51,992 nt of DNA from Alphaproteobacteria bacterium (GTDB lineage: Bacteria; Pseudomonadota; Alphaproteobacteria; SHVR01). The notes beneath the pieces are model-generated. The model saw only the letters and a program-made list of their open reading frames with translations. It was not told the DNA's origin and did no database searches. A program made the position numbers and the translations under genes. The stretch is taken from positions 1 to 51,992 of the forward strand of contig SHVR01000014.1 of assembly GCA_009694185.1 (NCBI GenBank). Direction: 5' to 3'. Shown here in pieces: positions 16,753 to 25,830 of the stretch; the first letter of the stretch is position 1, and each line of letters starts with the position of its first letter.

Positions 16753-17910
16753 ATGCTGTATGCGAGCGTCGGCGCGGAACTCACCGGGTACTTTGTCGAT
16801 ACGTCATCCGCGACGCTCACTCGCCGCGGGTCCACCACGCTCCCGGCGGGCGTACAGTATGTCTGGCCGCACCCGAAGCAACCGCTCGTCTATGTAGCAT
16901 CCAGCAATGGCGGCCCCGGCCAGACGGGCGACCGGCACCATTTGAGTGCCTTTCGCATGGCGGCGAACTCCGGCGCCTTGACGGCCCATGGCGAACCCCT
17001 GGCGCTCCCGGCCCGGCCGATCCATTTCTGCCTCGACCGCCAGGGCGGCCATGCGCTCACGGCCTACAACAATCCGAGCATGGTGACCGTCCACCGCATC
17101 GGCGAGGACGGCACCATCGGCGCTGAAGTGCCGCAGCCGGCCGGGCTCGATGCCGGTATCTATGCCCATCATATCCTGGTGACGCCCTCGAACCGGGCGG
17201 CGATCCTGGTGGCGCGCGGCAACGATGCGGCCGGGGACAAGCCCGAAAATCCGGGTGCCTTGAAACTGTTCGGCTTCGAGGGCGGCGTCCTCTCCGACCG
17301 CGCCTTGATCGCGCCCGGCGGCGGCTATGGCTTCGGGCCTCGCCATCTCGACTTCCACCCGAGCAAACCCTACGTCTTTGTCTCGATCGAGCGCCAGAAC
17401 CAGTTGCATGTCTATGGCCTCGGGCCCGACGACACGCTCACGCCCGAGCCGCTTTTTGTCGCGAGCACGCTCGCCGATCCGGAGCATAGGAAACCGCGCC
17501 AGCTCGCGGGTGGCATCCATGTGCATCCCAATGGCCGCTTCGTCTATGTCAGCAATCGCTCCGACGCGACAATCGTCTTCAAGGGCCAGAGGGTCCGGGT
17601 GGGTGGCGAGGACAATATCGCCGTCTTTCAGATCGATTCCGTGAGCGGCGCTCCCCGGCTGATCCAGAATGCCAACCCGCGCACCAGCCATGTGCGCACC
17701 TTCTCGATCGACCCGAGTGGCCGGGTGATGGTCACGGCCAGCATCCACGCCAGCCTGAAACTCGACGACAATGACGATGTGCAGAACGTCCCGGCCGCCC
17801 TCTCGGTGTTCCGCATCGGACCCGATGGCCAGCTCGACTTTCAGCGCAAATACGACATCGACACGAGTGCCGCCACCATGTTCTGGAGCGGTACGGTGGC
17901 GGTCGGCTAA
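16753..17910 (+). CDS. beta-propeller lactonase family protein
   Basis: A 385-residue protein with the repeating blade pattern of seven-bladed 6-phosphogluconolactonase-like (YbhE/Pgl) propellers. Blade motifs such as HPKQPLVYVASSN, DFHPSKPYVFVS, HPNGRFVYVSNR and FSIDPSGRVMVTAS are spaced about 50-100 residues apart. ATG 16753 is preferred; a TTG two codons earlier is also in frame. No signal peptide is seen, so it should be cytosolic. It could hydrolyse a lactone formed by a Baeyer-Villiger or luciferase-like oxidation, a role that fits the neighbouring oxygenases. A carboxymuconate-cyclase-like activity is the alternative. It converges on the TRAP operon with only 19 bases between stops. 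Confidence 0.82.
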   Translation: MLYASVGAELTGYFVDTSSATLTRRGSTTLPAGVQYVWPHPKQPLVYVASSNGGPGQTGDRHHLSAFRMAANSGALTAHGEPLALPARPIHFCLDRQGGHALTAYNNPSMVTVHRIGEDGTIGAEVPQPAGLDAGIYAHHILVTPSNRAAILVARGNDAAGDKPENPGALKLFGFEGGVLSDRALIAPGGGYGFGPRHLDFHPSKPYVFVSIERQNQLHVYGLGPDDTLTPEPLFVASTLADPEHRKPRQLAGGIHVHPNGRFVYVSNRSDATIVFKGQRVRVGGEDNIAVFQIDSVSGAPRLIQNANPRTSHVRTFSIDPSGRVMVTASIHASLKLDDNDDVQNVPAALSVFRIGPDGQLDFQRKYDIDTSAATMFWSGTVAVG

Positions 17911-17929
17911 AGCCTGGCCACGGGCTCGC

Positions 17930-19945
17930 TCAACGACCGTACAGGAACTCCGGCAGCCAGAGCGTCATGCCCGGCCATAGATACATGATCGCCAGGCATA
18001 GAATGACGATCAGCATGTAAGGCATCATGCCAGCGAAGATCTGGTTCAGCGTCACATGCTTGGGTGCCACACCCTTCAAATAGAAGGCCGACATGGCAAC
18101 CGGCGGCGACAGGAACGCGGCCTGCAAATTGACCGCCACCATGGTGGCGAACAGCACCGGGTCGACCTGGAAGTGGGCGAGGAGGGGAATGAAGATCGGC
18201 ACGAAGATCACGATGATCTCGGTCCATTCCAAGGGCCAGCCCAACAGGAAGATGATCGCCTGCGCCAGGATCAGGAACTGAAGCGGCGTCAAATCGAGAC
18301 CGACCACCCAATGCTCGATGATCTGCTGGCCGCCATGCAGCGCGAACACCGCCGAGAAGAGCGCCGAGCCGACAAAGAGCCAGCACACCATGGCGGTCGT
18401 CTTGGCGGTGAGGAAGGTCGACTCCTGCAACATCGCGAGCAGCGACCGCCTGGTGGCGAGGTCCCAGAGCCACGGTATGGCGGTGCCGAAAAACACGGCG
18501 CCGAGCGTGCCCGAGACGATCAGCGTCACCGTGTCGGCGCGCAAGCTGCCGAGTGCCAAGCCAATGGCCGCGCCCGCCAGGCTCGCCCAAAGCGTCGCCC
18601 GGCGGTATTTCTGGAAGCTCGCGAGATAGAGGGCGCCGATGGCGCCGATGCCGGCGGACTCGGTGGCCGTCGTAATGCCGAACAAGATGACCGCGAGAAC
18701 GATGAAGGTCAGCACGCCCAAGGGCACCACCGAGGCTTCGAGCATCTTCAAGATCTCGAGCTGCTCGCCATCGAGACGCCGGTAATAAACCACCAGCATC
18801 AGGGCCGAAATCAAGGCGAGGCCCCAGAACCATTCATAGAAATATTCCGGCACCCGGCCCATTTCCGAGCCGGTTGCGTCCTGGGCAAGCGACGTGAGTT
18901 CCTGGATCGTCTCGCTCGCGAGCGCCGTCATATCGGTGTCGGCGCCGAGTTCTTGCGCGCTGTCGGCATCGGTGTCCGACGGCGGCTCGGCCAAACCCGT
19001 CGCAAGGGCCGCCGCGGTTGGCCCCGCCGGCAGCTCGACTTGGGGTGCGTTATGGATGAGCACATACCACCAGGCCGCGGCAAACAACGAGAGGGTGAGC
19101 AGGATGGGGATCAGCGTCGCGCCGACATTGGTCAGGATGAAGCCGTAGGTGACGGGCCGTCCGTCCGGTCGGGGCGCGCCGAGGAGCGCGCCCGGGCGGA
19201 GCACCGCCATCACGAGCCCGCCCATGACCTGGCGGCGGGGACCGCGCGCGAGCCCGGCCAGCCAGTCCGGCACGGCGACGCGATACTGATCGGGCGGCAG
19301 TTTCGGCGCGACCTTCGGATCGATCAGTGCCCAGCCGACGATATAGACCAGATAGAGAAAGGTCAGGAAGAACCCCGGCAGCATGGCGGCGGCATAGAGC
19401 TTGACGATCGACTGGCCGGCGACGGCGGCATAGACGATCAGCATCACCGAGGGCGGGATCAGGATGCCGAGCGTGCCGCCGGCGGTGATGGCACCGGCGG
19501 CGAGCCTGACGTCATAGCCGGCGTTCAGCATCGGCCTGAGGGCAATGACACCCATCAGCACCACGACGGCGCCGACGATGCCGGACGCGATCCCCCAGAA
19601 GGCGCAGACCAGGAGCGTTGTGACGGCGAGCGAGGCGGGCACGCGCCGGAACGCAAGCTGGACGCTGTGGAACATCTGGTCGACCAGCGCCGCCCGCTCG
19701 ATCACATAGCCCATGAACACGAACAGCGGGATCGACAACAGCGTGTCGTTGTTCATGGCGCCGAAGGTGCGCTGGACCATGAGGACGAAGATGCGGTTGT
19801 CGAATACCCCCTGGGAGGGATCGAAAAAAGCGAGAAAGCCGAACAACATGCCGAGGCCCATCATGGTGAAGGCCGTCGGGAATCCCATCATGATCGCGGC
19901 CACGATCAGCCCCAGCATGGCGAGCCCGAGAAGCGGATCGCTCAC
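17930..19945 (-). CDS. dctM: TRAP transporter large permease (DctM) with internal insertion
   Basis: A 671-residue inner-membrane protein, the ion-coupled subunit of a tripartite TRAP uptake system. The N-terminal part (1-215) and C-terminal part (from about 405) carry normal DctM features: GFPTAFTMMG, the SIPLFVFMGY segment, GGTLGILIPPS, and later TATESAGIGAIGA and LNLQAAFLSPP-like motifs. Usual length is about 430, so roughly 190 extra residues are inserted. The insert has two or more membrane segments (about 268-298 and 370-388) joined by an acidic low-complexity linker at about 316-362. The start is GTG 19945 overlapping the dctQ stop (GTGA), with GGGAGA upstream. The substrate is probably a carboxylate, but the identity is open. 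Confidence 0.9.
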   Translation of the reverse strand: MSDPLLGLAMLGLIVAAIMMGFPTAFTMMGLGMLFGFLAFFDPSQGVFDNRIFVLMVQRTFGAMNNDTLLSIPLFVFMGYVIERAALVDQMFHSVQLAFRRVPASLAVTTLLVCAFWGIASGIVGAVVVLMGVIALRPMLNAGYDVRLAAGAITAGGTLGILIPPSVMLIVYAAVAGQSIVKLYAAAMLPGFFLTFLYLVYIVGWALIDPKVAPKLPPDQYRVAVPDWLAGLARGPRRQVMGGLVMAVLRPGALLGAPRPDGRPVTYGFILTNVGATLIPILLTLSLFAAAWWYVLIHNAPQVELPAGPTAAALATGLAEPPSDTDADSAQELGADTDMTALASETIQELTSLAQDATGSEMGRVPEYFYEWFWGLALISALMLVVYYRRLDGEQLEILKMLEASVVPLGVLTFIVLAVILFGITTATESAGIGAIGALYLASFQKYRRATLWASLAGAAIGLALGSLRADTVTLIVSGTLGAVFFGTAIPWLWDLATRRSLLAMLQESTFLTAKTTAMVCWLFVGSALFSAVFALHGGQQIIEHWVVGLDLTPLQFLILAQAIIFLLGWPLEWTEIIVIFVPIFIPLLAHFQVDPVLFATMVAVNLQAAFLSPPVAMSAFYLKGVAPKHVTLNQIFAGMMPYMLIVILCLAIMYLWPGMTLWLPEFLYGR

Positions 19946-20604
19946 GTCTTGTCTCCCGCGCCGCGCTGATGCGCCGCCTGTTCGATGGCATGGGCCCTGG
20001 CCATCACCTCGCGGCGCGACTCCTCGTCGACATGTTCGCTGCGGGCGAGCTGTTCCTGCACGATGTCTATCTCCTCGACATCCCTGAGCCGCTCCGGCCA
20101 GACGCCGGTTCGCAGACACCGCGCGCAGCGCACAATCTCGGCCACGCCCTGCAACATCACCAGAAGCCCGGCGATCGGGATCACCGCCTTGAACGGATAG
20201 ACGGGCGGGCCGTCGGCCGTGACGTTGGAGTGCTCGTTGATGCGCCACGACAGCAAGGCATAATCCTGGCCGGCGTAAATGAGGGCCAAGATGCCCGGCA
20301 TGAAGAACAGGAAGTAGAGCGCCAGATCGAACGCCGCCTGGGTGCGCGGTCGCATGGAGCTATAGAGGAAATCGCCGCGCACATGGGCGTTCTGCGACAG
20401 GGCGTAGGCCCCGCACATCATGAACAGCGTCCCGTAAAGCATGCTATTGAGGTCGAAGATCCATGCGGTCGGCGCGTTCAGGATGTAACGCTTGAACACC
20501 TCGACACACACCACCAGCATCAGGCCGACGATCAGCCAACCGAACGCCTTGCCCGACCAGGCGCTGAACCGGTCGACGCGAAGGAGAATGGCTTGGACGT
20601 TCAT
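19942..20604 (-). CDS. dctQ: TRAP transporter small permease (DctQ)
   Basis: A 220-residue four-helix membrane protein of the DctQ family. Hydrophobic segments are visible near residues 18-38, 55-75, 95-120 and 145-165, with the family signature motif NAPTAWIFDLN near 43-53 and AHVRGDFLY near 73-81. It pairs with the large permease, into whose gene it runs with a four-base overlap. The C-terminus is a charged tail longer than usual, rich in Arg, Glu and Ala. The ATG at 20604 has only a weak GGATGAG site and lies 20 nt or more after a very stable hairpin that separates it from dctP. That arrangement likely lowers permease expression relative to the binding protein. Confidence 0.9.
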   Translation of the reverse strand: MNVQAILLRVDRFSAWSGKAFGWLIVGLMLVVCVEVFKRYILNAPTAWIFDLNSMLYGTLFMMCGAYALSQNAHVRGDFLYSSMRPRTQAAFDLALYFLFFMPGILALIYAGQDYALLSWRINEHSNVTADGPPVYPFKAVIPIAGLLVMLQGVAEIVRCARCLRTGVWPERLRDVEEIDIVQEQLARSEHVDEESRREVMARAHAIEQAAHQRGAGDKT

Positions 20605-20630
20605 CGCTCATCCATACCCGGGGGCAAACA

Positions 20631-20664
20631 CGCGGCGCCGCGCCGGGATTGGCGCGGCGCCGCG
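20631..20664 (-). terminator. 14-bp perfect hairpin between dctP and dctQ
   Basis: CGCGGCGCCGCGCC (20631-20644) pairs perfectly with 20651-20664 around a 6-nt loop. It lies in the 77-bp gap between the dctP stop and the dctQ start and has no T-tract. It is most likely a partial terminator or 3' mRNA-stabilising structure that keeps binding protein in excess over permease, as is common in binding-protein operons. Confidence 0.6.
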
Positions 20665-20681
20665 CAACACGCAACGGGGCG

Positions 20682-21836
20682 TTAGCCCTTCTTAGGTGCC
20701 GCCGGCTTGCTGAAATAGTGGTTATAAGCCATCTCGCGGCGCACATTGTTGTCGAGGTCCCACTTCACCACGCGCTCGGCAAACTTCTTTTGGGATGCCT
20801 CGATTTCCCGAAACAGCGGGTTGCCGGCGCGCTTCTTTTCCGCCGTCTCGTCATAGGCCTTGAGTTGCGCCTGCAGGATCGAGCTCGGCGTCTTGTAGAA
20901 CCGCACCTTGTCCTTGGTCTGCAGCTCGATGTAGTCCTGGGAGTAGCGGTCGATCGCCTTCCAGAACAGGTCCTGTGACGCCGCCTCGACGCCATTCTCG
21001 ATGATCGCCTTCATCTTCGCCGGCAGCGCGTCGAACTTGGTCTTGTTGAACGTGATCTCGAACTGCTCGGCATTCTGGTGATAGCTCTGCAACATGCAGA
21101 CCTTGGAGACATCCGGGAAACCCAGGATGCGATCGGAAGTCATGTTGTTGAACTCGGCCGCGTCCAAGAGGCCGCGATCCATGGCCGGCACGATCTCGCC
21201 GCCCGGCAGCGCGTTCACCGCCATGCCCATGGCGGTGAAGACGTCGATCGAGAGCCCGACCGTGCGGTATTTGAGGCCCTGCAAGTCCTCGACCTTCTGC
21301 ACCGGCTTCTTGAACCAGCCGAGCGGCTGGGTGAACATCGGTCCATAGGGGAACGACACCACATTGGCCTCGACCGAGGCATAGAGCTTCTCCATCAGCT
21401 GCTTGCCGCCGCCATATTTGTGCCACGACATGAGCTGCTGGGCATCCATGCCGAAGGCCGGGCCCGAGCCCCAAAGCGCCAGCGCGTTCTGCTTGCCATA
21501 ATGGTAGACCATCACCCCATGGCCGCCATCCAGCGTGCCCTTGGAGACGGCCTCGAGCAGGCCGAAGGCCGGCACCACGGCGCCCGCCGGCAACACCTCG
21601 ATCTTCAAATCGCCGCCGGTCATATCGTTGATCTTCTTGGCGAAATCGTTGGCGTATTCGTGGAAGATGTCCTTCGCCGGCCAGGTGCTCTGCCAGCGCA
21701 TGGTGATCGGCCCGGTTTGCGCCCGGCTGACGTTCGGCATGGCGAACGCCGACGCGGCGGCGGCGGTGGCGGCCGCCATCTTGCCTAAGAATGAACGCCG
21801 GCTCTTGGTGCCACCCTCGGATGCGAGCTTTTTCAT
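20682..21836 (-). CDS. dctP: TRAP transporter substrate-binding protein (DctP), Tat-exported
   Basis: A 384-residue periplasmic binding protein. The start ATG 21836 follows a strong GGAGGAGAG site. The N-terminus carries a twin-arginine signal, SRRSFLGK at residues 12-19, a hydrophobic stretch of Ala/Met, and likely cleavage after SRA near residue 39. So it is exported folded by Tat rather than Sec. The mature part has DctP features, including the central YRTVGLSIDVFTAMGM segment, with the arginine that usually contacts a ligand carboxylate, and GGEIVPAMDRGLLDAAEF. Tat export is known for DctP proteins of 2-oxo-acid and related TRAP systems. It is the first gene of dctP-dctQ-dctM. Confidence 0.92.
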   Translation of the reverse strand: MKKLASEGGTKSRRSFLGKMAAATAAAASAFAMPNVSRAQTGPITMRWQSTWPAKDIFHEYANDFAKKINDMTGGDLKIEVLPAGAVVPAFGLLEAVSKGTLDGGHGVMVYHYGKQNALALWGSGPAFGMDAQQLMSWHKYGGGKQLMEKLYASVEANVVSFPYGPMFTQPLGWFKKPVQKVEDLQGLKYRTVGLSIDVFTAMGMAVNALPGGEIVPAMDRGLLDAAEFNNMTSDRILGFPDVSKVCMLQSYHQNAEQFEITFNKTKFDALPAKMKAIIENGVEAASQDLFWKAIDRYSQDYIELQTKDKVRFYKTPSSILQAQLKAYDETAEKKRAGNPLFREIEASQKKFAERVVKWDLDNNVRREMAYNHYFSKPAAPKKG

Positions 21837-21852
21837 GACGGTCTCTCCTCCC

Positions 21853-21882
21853 TGATTAGTGCTGGCCTGATTAGTGCTGGCC
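21853..21882. repeat. tandem 15-bp duplication upstream of dctP
   Basis: TGATTAGTGCTGGCC occurs twice in immediate tandem (21853-21867, 21868-21882), 17 bases upstream of the dctP start codon, in its probable leader. It could be a regulator binding pair or a slippage product that varies between strains. Confidence 0.8.
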
Positions 21883-21959
21883 ACCCAAATGCCAAGCCTA
21901 GGCCCGATTATGTGAGTCGACAATACCGGAAGCCTGCTGGAAAGCCCAGCCGGTCGCGG

Positions 21960-22154
21960 CTAGCGCCGGAACAGCGCCTCGGCGCCGCCGATCGCTCCCT
22001 GCTTGGCGGCCAAATCCGCGCGAACCCGGCCAATTTCGGCCTCGAGTGCCGCGACATAATCGGTCAAATCCCGGATGGAGAGGCGGGCGAGATCGCCGCC
22101 GAGTTCCGGCCATATGGGGCGGGGACCGCCCGCTTTATCCTCGTCCGCGATCAT
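21960..22154 (-). CDS. DUF1192 family small protein
   Basis: A 64-residue protein of the alphaproteobacterial DUF1192 family. It has the characteristic SIRDLTDYVAALEAEIGRVRADL helix (about residues 26-48), predicted to form a coiled coil, and a C-terminal segment ending in ALFRR. The ATG at 22154 has a GGAGGGTG site. Members are typically adjacent to a quinone oxidoreductase gene and trcR, exactly as here, where it is divergent from both. The function is not known. A role in cell-cycle or envelope regulation has been guessed only from its neighbours. Confidence 0.85.
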   Translation of the reverse strand: MIADEDKAGGPRPIWPELGGDLARLSIRDLTDYVAALEAEIGRVRADLAAKQGAIGGAEALFRR

Positions 22155-22265
22155 TCGACACCCTCCGATCCCGTATGATATGAGAGGCAGGCAATCCACT
22201 ATATTCGGCCGTTGCTTGGACCCCGTCCATGGGCGCGGCCGACATGTCCCGATGGAAGGAACGAC

Positions 22266-23270
22266 ATGGCCCCAGCCAATATTCCCGATACCATGACCGC
22301 CATCGAGTTCCAGGGGGCCGGTGGGCCGGAAGTCATCCGGGCGGTGCGCCGGCCGGTGCCGCAACCGGGCAAGGGCGAGCTGCTGCTCAAGGTTGCCGCC
22401 GCCGGCCTCAACCGGGCCGACGTCATGCAGCGCCAGGGACGCTACCCCATGCCGCCGGGGGTGACCGACATCCCGGGCCTCGAAGCTTCGGGCACGGTGG
22501 TGGCGCTCGGCGAGGGCGCCGGGGACTTCCAGGCGGGCGACCCGGTCGCGGCACTCCTGGTCGGCGGCGGCTATGCAGAGTATGTGGCGGTGCCGACGCC
22601 GCAATGCTTGCCCGTGCCAAAGGGCATCGACCTGGTGACCGCCGCCACCATCATGGAGACCTTCTGCACCGTCTGGACCAATGTGTTCGAGCGCGGCACC
22701 CTCAAGGCGGGCGAGACGCTTCTGGTGCAAGGCGGTACCAGCGGCATCGGCTACACCGCCATCCAGCTCGGCAAGCTGTTCGGCGCCACGGTCATCGCCA
22801 CCGCCGGCAGCGACGCGAAATGCCGGGCCTCGGAAGACTTCGGGGCCGATCTCGCCATCAACTACAAGACCCAGGATTTTGCCAAGGCGGCCATGGACTT
22901 CACCCAGGGCGCCGGGGTCGACGTCATCCTGGACCTTGTGGGGGCACCCTACCTTGCCCGCCACATCGACATCTTGAAGCGCGAGGGCCGCCTGGTGTTC
23001 GTCGCCATGATGGGTGGCTCGGTCGCCGAGATCGACTTCGGCCTCATCCAACGAAAGCACCTTTACGTCACGGGCTCGACGCTGCGCTCGCGCACCATCG
23101 AACAGAAGGCCGCGATATGCGCCGCCTTGAAGACGCAGGTGTGGCCACTCATCGAAGCCAGCAAGATCAAGCTGCATGTGCACCAGACTTATCCGCTGGC
23201 AAATACCGCCCAGGCACACCAACTGATGGAATCGAGCGCTCATATCGGCAAGATCCTGCTGACCATGTAG
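22266..23270 (+). CDS. NAD(P)H-quinone oxidoreductase (zinc-less MDR, PIG3-like)
   Basis: A 334-residue medium-chain dehydrogenase/reductase of the TIGR02824/PIG3 quinone oxidoreductase group, reducing quinones with NADPH. The catalytic GroES-like N-domain (about 1-130) contains NRADVMQRQGRYP. The Rossmann domain begins with VQGGTSGIGYTAIQLGK near residues 155-171. Zinc-binding cysteines are absent, as expected for this subgroup. The C-terminal SSAHIGKILL motif is conserved. ATG 22266 follows GGAAGGA. The gene is divergent from DUF1192 and precedes trcR by 42 bases on the same strand, a conserved alphaproteobacterial neighbourhood. Confidence 0.9.
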   Translation: MAPANIPDTMTAIEFQGAGGPEVIRAVRRPVPQPGKGELLLKVAAAGLNRADVMQRQGRYPMPPGVTDIPGLEASGTVVALGEGAGDFQAGDPVAALLVGGGYAEYVAVPTPQCLPVPKGIDLVTAATIMETFCTVWTNVFERGTLKAGETLLVQGGTSGIGYTAIQLGKLFGATVIATAGSDAKCRASEDFGADLAINYKTQDFAKAAMDFTQGAGVDVILDLVGAPYLARHIDILKREGRLVFVAMMGGSVAEIDFGLIQRKHLYVTGSTLRSRTIEQKAAICAALKTQVWPLIEASKIKLHVHQTYPLANTAQAHQLMESSAHIGKILLTM

Positions 23271-23312
23271 GACCGCGGGCCATGTGATCGCCACCTTGAT
23301 CGAGGAAGCCGT

Positions 23313-23936
23313 ATGAACCAGCCATTGATGCCGAAAGCCGCCGCCGTGTGGCTGATCGAGAACACGACGCTGACCTTCGACCAGGTCGCGGCGTTCTGCG
23401 CCCTGCATCCCCTCGAGATCCAGGCCATCGCCGATGGCGAGGTGGCGGCCAGCATTATCGGGCGCAGCCCGATCACCCATGGCGAACTGACATCGGCGGA
23501 GATCGAGCGCTGCCAGCGGGATCCCGACGCGCGTCTCCAGATGGCGGCGCGCGCCGTGCCCTCGGTCGCCATGCGGACCAAGGGGCCGCGCTACACGCCG
23601 CTCGCCAAGCGCCAGGACAAGCCCGCGGCCATCGCCTGGCTGGTGCGCCACCAGCCGGAGGTCTCGGATTCGCAGATCGCGCGCCTGCTCGGCACCACCA
23701 AGACCACGATCCAGGCGGTGCGCGACCGCTCGCACTGGAACGCCCCCAACATCAAGCGGCAACATCCCGTCGAGCTCGGCCTCTGCAAGCTGGTCGAATT
23801 CGACGCGGCCGTCGCCCAAGCGCGCGCCCGCGCCGCCAAGGGCGCGGGCGACAAAATGCCCGCGCAACCGCCGGCCGTGCACACGCCCGCGCCCGCGCCC
23901 TTGGACGAGCCCGAGAGCACGCCGTCCGTCAATTGA
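23313..23936 (+). CDS. trcR: cell cycle transcriptional regulator TrcR (DUF1013)
   Basis: A 207-residue DUF1013 protein, annotated in alphaproteobacteria as cell-cycle transcriptional regulator TrcR. It begins with the conserved LMPKAAAVWLIENTTLTFDQVA segment (residues 5 onwards), which resembles a helix-turn-helix. A second DNA-binding-like block, SDSQIARLLGTTKTTIQAVRD, comes near 118-138. The C-terminus (from about 175) is a Pro/Ala-rich flexible tail. Start codon ATG 23313 follows GAGGAAG. The stop overlaps the 3' end of the convergent propionyl-CoA synthetase gene by eight bases, so the two transcripts are antisense at their ends. Family assignment is solid; targets in this organism are unknown. 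Confidence 0.9.
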   Translation: MNQPLMPKAAAVWLIENTTLTFDQVAAFCALHPLEIQAIADGEVAASIIGRSPITHGELTSAEIERCQRDPDARLQMAARAVPSVAMRTKGPRYTPLAKRQDKPAAIAWLVRHQPEVSDSQIARLLGTTKTTIQAVRDRSHWNAPNIKRQHPVELGLCKLVEFDAAVAQARARAAKGAGDKMPAQPPAVHTPAPAPLDEPESTPSVN

Positions 23937-25830
23937 CCCGCGCGTAGCCGATGCCCTTGAGCGCGGTTTCGATCTCGGGCAGCACCGCCGCGTCGTCGAT
24001 GGCGGCTGGCATGGTGTAGGCCTCGCCGTCGGCGATCTTGGCCATGGTGCCGCGCAGGATCTTGCCCGATCGCGTCTTCGGCAGGCGCGCCACCACGGTC
24101 GCCGCGCGGAACGCGGCGACCGGGCCGATCCGCTCGCGCACCATCGCCACCACCTCGGCCGCGATCTCCGCATGGGCGCGATCGACCCCGGCCTTCAGCA
24201 CCAGGAAGCCCAGCGGCACCTGACCCTTCAACTGGTCGGCCACGCCCACCACGGCGCATTCCGCCACGTCGGGATGGGTCGAGAGCACCTCTTCCATGGC
24301 GCCCGTCGACAGGCGATGGCCGGCGACATTGATGATGTCGTCGGTGCGGGCCATGACGAACACATAGCCCTCCTCGTCCATATAGCCGGCATCGGCCGTC
24401 TTGTAGTAGCCGGGAAACTCGCTCAAATAGGCGTCGATGTAGCGCTGGTCGGCGTTCCAGAGGCTCAACAGGCCACTCGGCGGCAGCGGCAGCTTGACCA
24501 CGATGGCGCCGATCTCGCCGGCCGGCAGCGGCCGGCAATCGGCGTCGACGACACTGATGTCGTAGCCCGGCATCGGCTTGGTGGGCGAGCCGTATTTGAT
24601 CGGCAATTGGCCGAGGCCAACGGCGTTGGCCACCATCGGCCAGCCGGTCTCGGTCTGCCAGTAATGGTCGATCACCGGCACGCCGAGCATGCGCTCGGCC
24701 CACTGCACCGTGTCGGTGTCGGACCGCTCGCCCGCCAGGAACAGGGTGCGGAACCGCGACAGGTCGTATTGGCCGATCAGCTTGCCGTGGGGATCGTCGC
24801 GCTTGATCGCGCGAAAGGCGGTCGGCGCCGTGAAGAGGGCACGCACCCCATGGTCGGCGATGATCCGCCAGTAGACGCCGGCATCGGGCGTGCCAACCGG
24901 CTTGCCCTCGAAGAGGATCGTGGTGCAGCCGTGCAGCAAGGGCGCATAGACGATGTAGGAGTGGCCGACCACCCAGCCGACGTCCGAGGCCGACCAATAG
25001 ACCTCGCCCGGCGCCATGCCGTAGACGTTCGCCATGCTCCATTTGAGGGCCACCATATGGCCGGCGGTGTCGCGGATAACGCCCTTGGGCTGCCCCGTCG
25101 TTCCCGACGTGTAGAGGATGTAGGAGGGATGGTCCGCCTCGACCGGCAGGCAGCGCGCGGGCGTGGCGGTTTCGATGGCCGCCTGCCAGTCGATGTCCCG
25201 GCTGGGATCGAGCACGCAAGGCGCCACCGGCCGCTGGACGATGATGCAACGCGCTGGCTTGTGGGTTGCGAACCCGATGGCGCCGTCGAGCAGCGGCTTG
25301 TAGTGGATGGTCCGATTGCCTTCGATGCCGCAGGACGCCGAGACGATGACTTTCGGCCCAGCGTCGTCGATGCGCGTCGCGAGTTCCTTGGCCGCGAAGC
25401 CGCCAAACACCACCGAATGAATGGCGCCGATGCGCACCGTCGCCAGCATGGCGATCACCGCCTCGGGGATCATCGGCATGTAGATGAGCACCCGGTCGCC
25501 CTTGCCCACACCTTGAGCCGCGAGTGCCCCGGCAAAGCGCGCCGTCAAATCGGTCAGTTCGCCATAGCTGTAGCGCCGCACCGTGCCCGTCACCGGGCTG
25601 TCATAGATCAGGGCTGGCTGGGTGGCCCGCCCACCCGCCACATGGCGATCGAGCGCGTTGTAACAAGTGTTCAGCATGCCGCCCTTAAACCAGCGATAGA
25701 AAGGCGGACGCGAGGCATCGAGGACCCGGTCCCAGCGCCGGTCCCAGTCGATCGCCGCCGCCGCCTCGGCCCAGAAGCCCTCCGGGTCGTCGAGCGAGCG
25801 GCGATAGGCGTCGTCATAGGCGTGGGCCAT
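23929..25830 (-). CDS. prpE: propionyl-CoA synthetase
   Basis: A 633-residue adenylate-forming ligase that activates propionate (or acetate) with ATP and CoA. It shows the acyl-CoA synthetase A3 loop YTSGTTGQPKG near residue 240-250, a YWQTETGWP motif near 400-408, and the C-terminal RSGKILRG with the catalytic, acetylation-sensitive lysine near 590. Overall length and the N-terminal acyl-CoA synthetase leader (W.R..DRVLD, NTCYNALDRHV) fit PrpE better than Acs. ATG 25830 follows AGGAGC; an upstream in-frame ATG at 25923 lacks a site and gives a non-family extension. It would feed propionate into the methylcitrate or methylmalonyl route. It is convergent with trcR. Confidence 0.9.
   Translation of the reverse strand: MAHAYDDAYRRSLDDPEGFWAEAAAAIDWDRRWDRVLDASRPPFYRWFKGGMLNTCYNALDRHVAGGRATQPALIYDSPVTGTVRRYSYGELTDLTARFAGALAAQGVGKGDRVLIYMPMIPEAVIAMLATVRIGAIHSVVFGGFAAKELATRIDDAGPKVIVSASCGIEGNRTIHYKPLLDGAIGFATHKPARCIIVQRPVAPCVLDPSRDIDWQAAIETATPARCLPVEADHPSYILYTSGTTGQPKGVIRDTAGHMVALKWSMANVYGMAPGEVYWSASDVGWVVGHSYIVYAPLLHGCTTILFEGKPVGTPDAGVYWRIIADHGVRALFTAPTAFRAIKRDDPHGKLIGQYDLSRFRTLFLAGERSDTDTVQWAERMLGVPVIDHYWQTETGWPMVANAVGLGQLPIKYGSPTKPMPGYDISVVDADCRPLPAGEIGAIVVKLPLPPSGLLSLWNADQRYIDAYLSEFPGYYKTADAGYMDEEGYVFVMARTDDIINVAGHRLSTGAMEEVLSTHPDVAECAVVGVADQLKGQVPLGFLVLKAGVDRAHAEIAAEVVAMVRERIGPVAAFRAATVVARLPKTRSGKILRGTMAKIADGEAYTMPAAIDDAAVLPEIETALKGIGYARVN

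Noticed and set aside
18056-19969. A 637-codon plus-strand frame opposite dctM
   Set aside because: Composition is His/Arg/Asp/Gln-rich and mirrors the membrane-segment codons of DctM; no ribosome site or motif.
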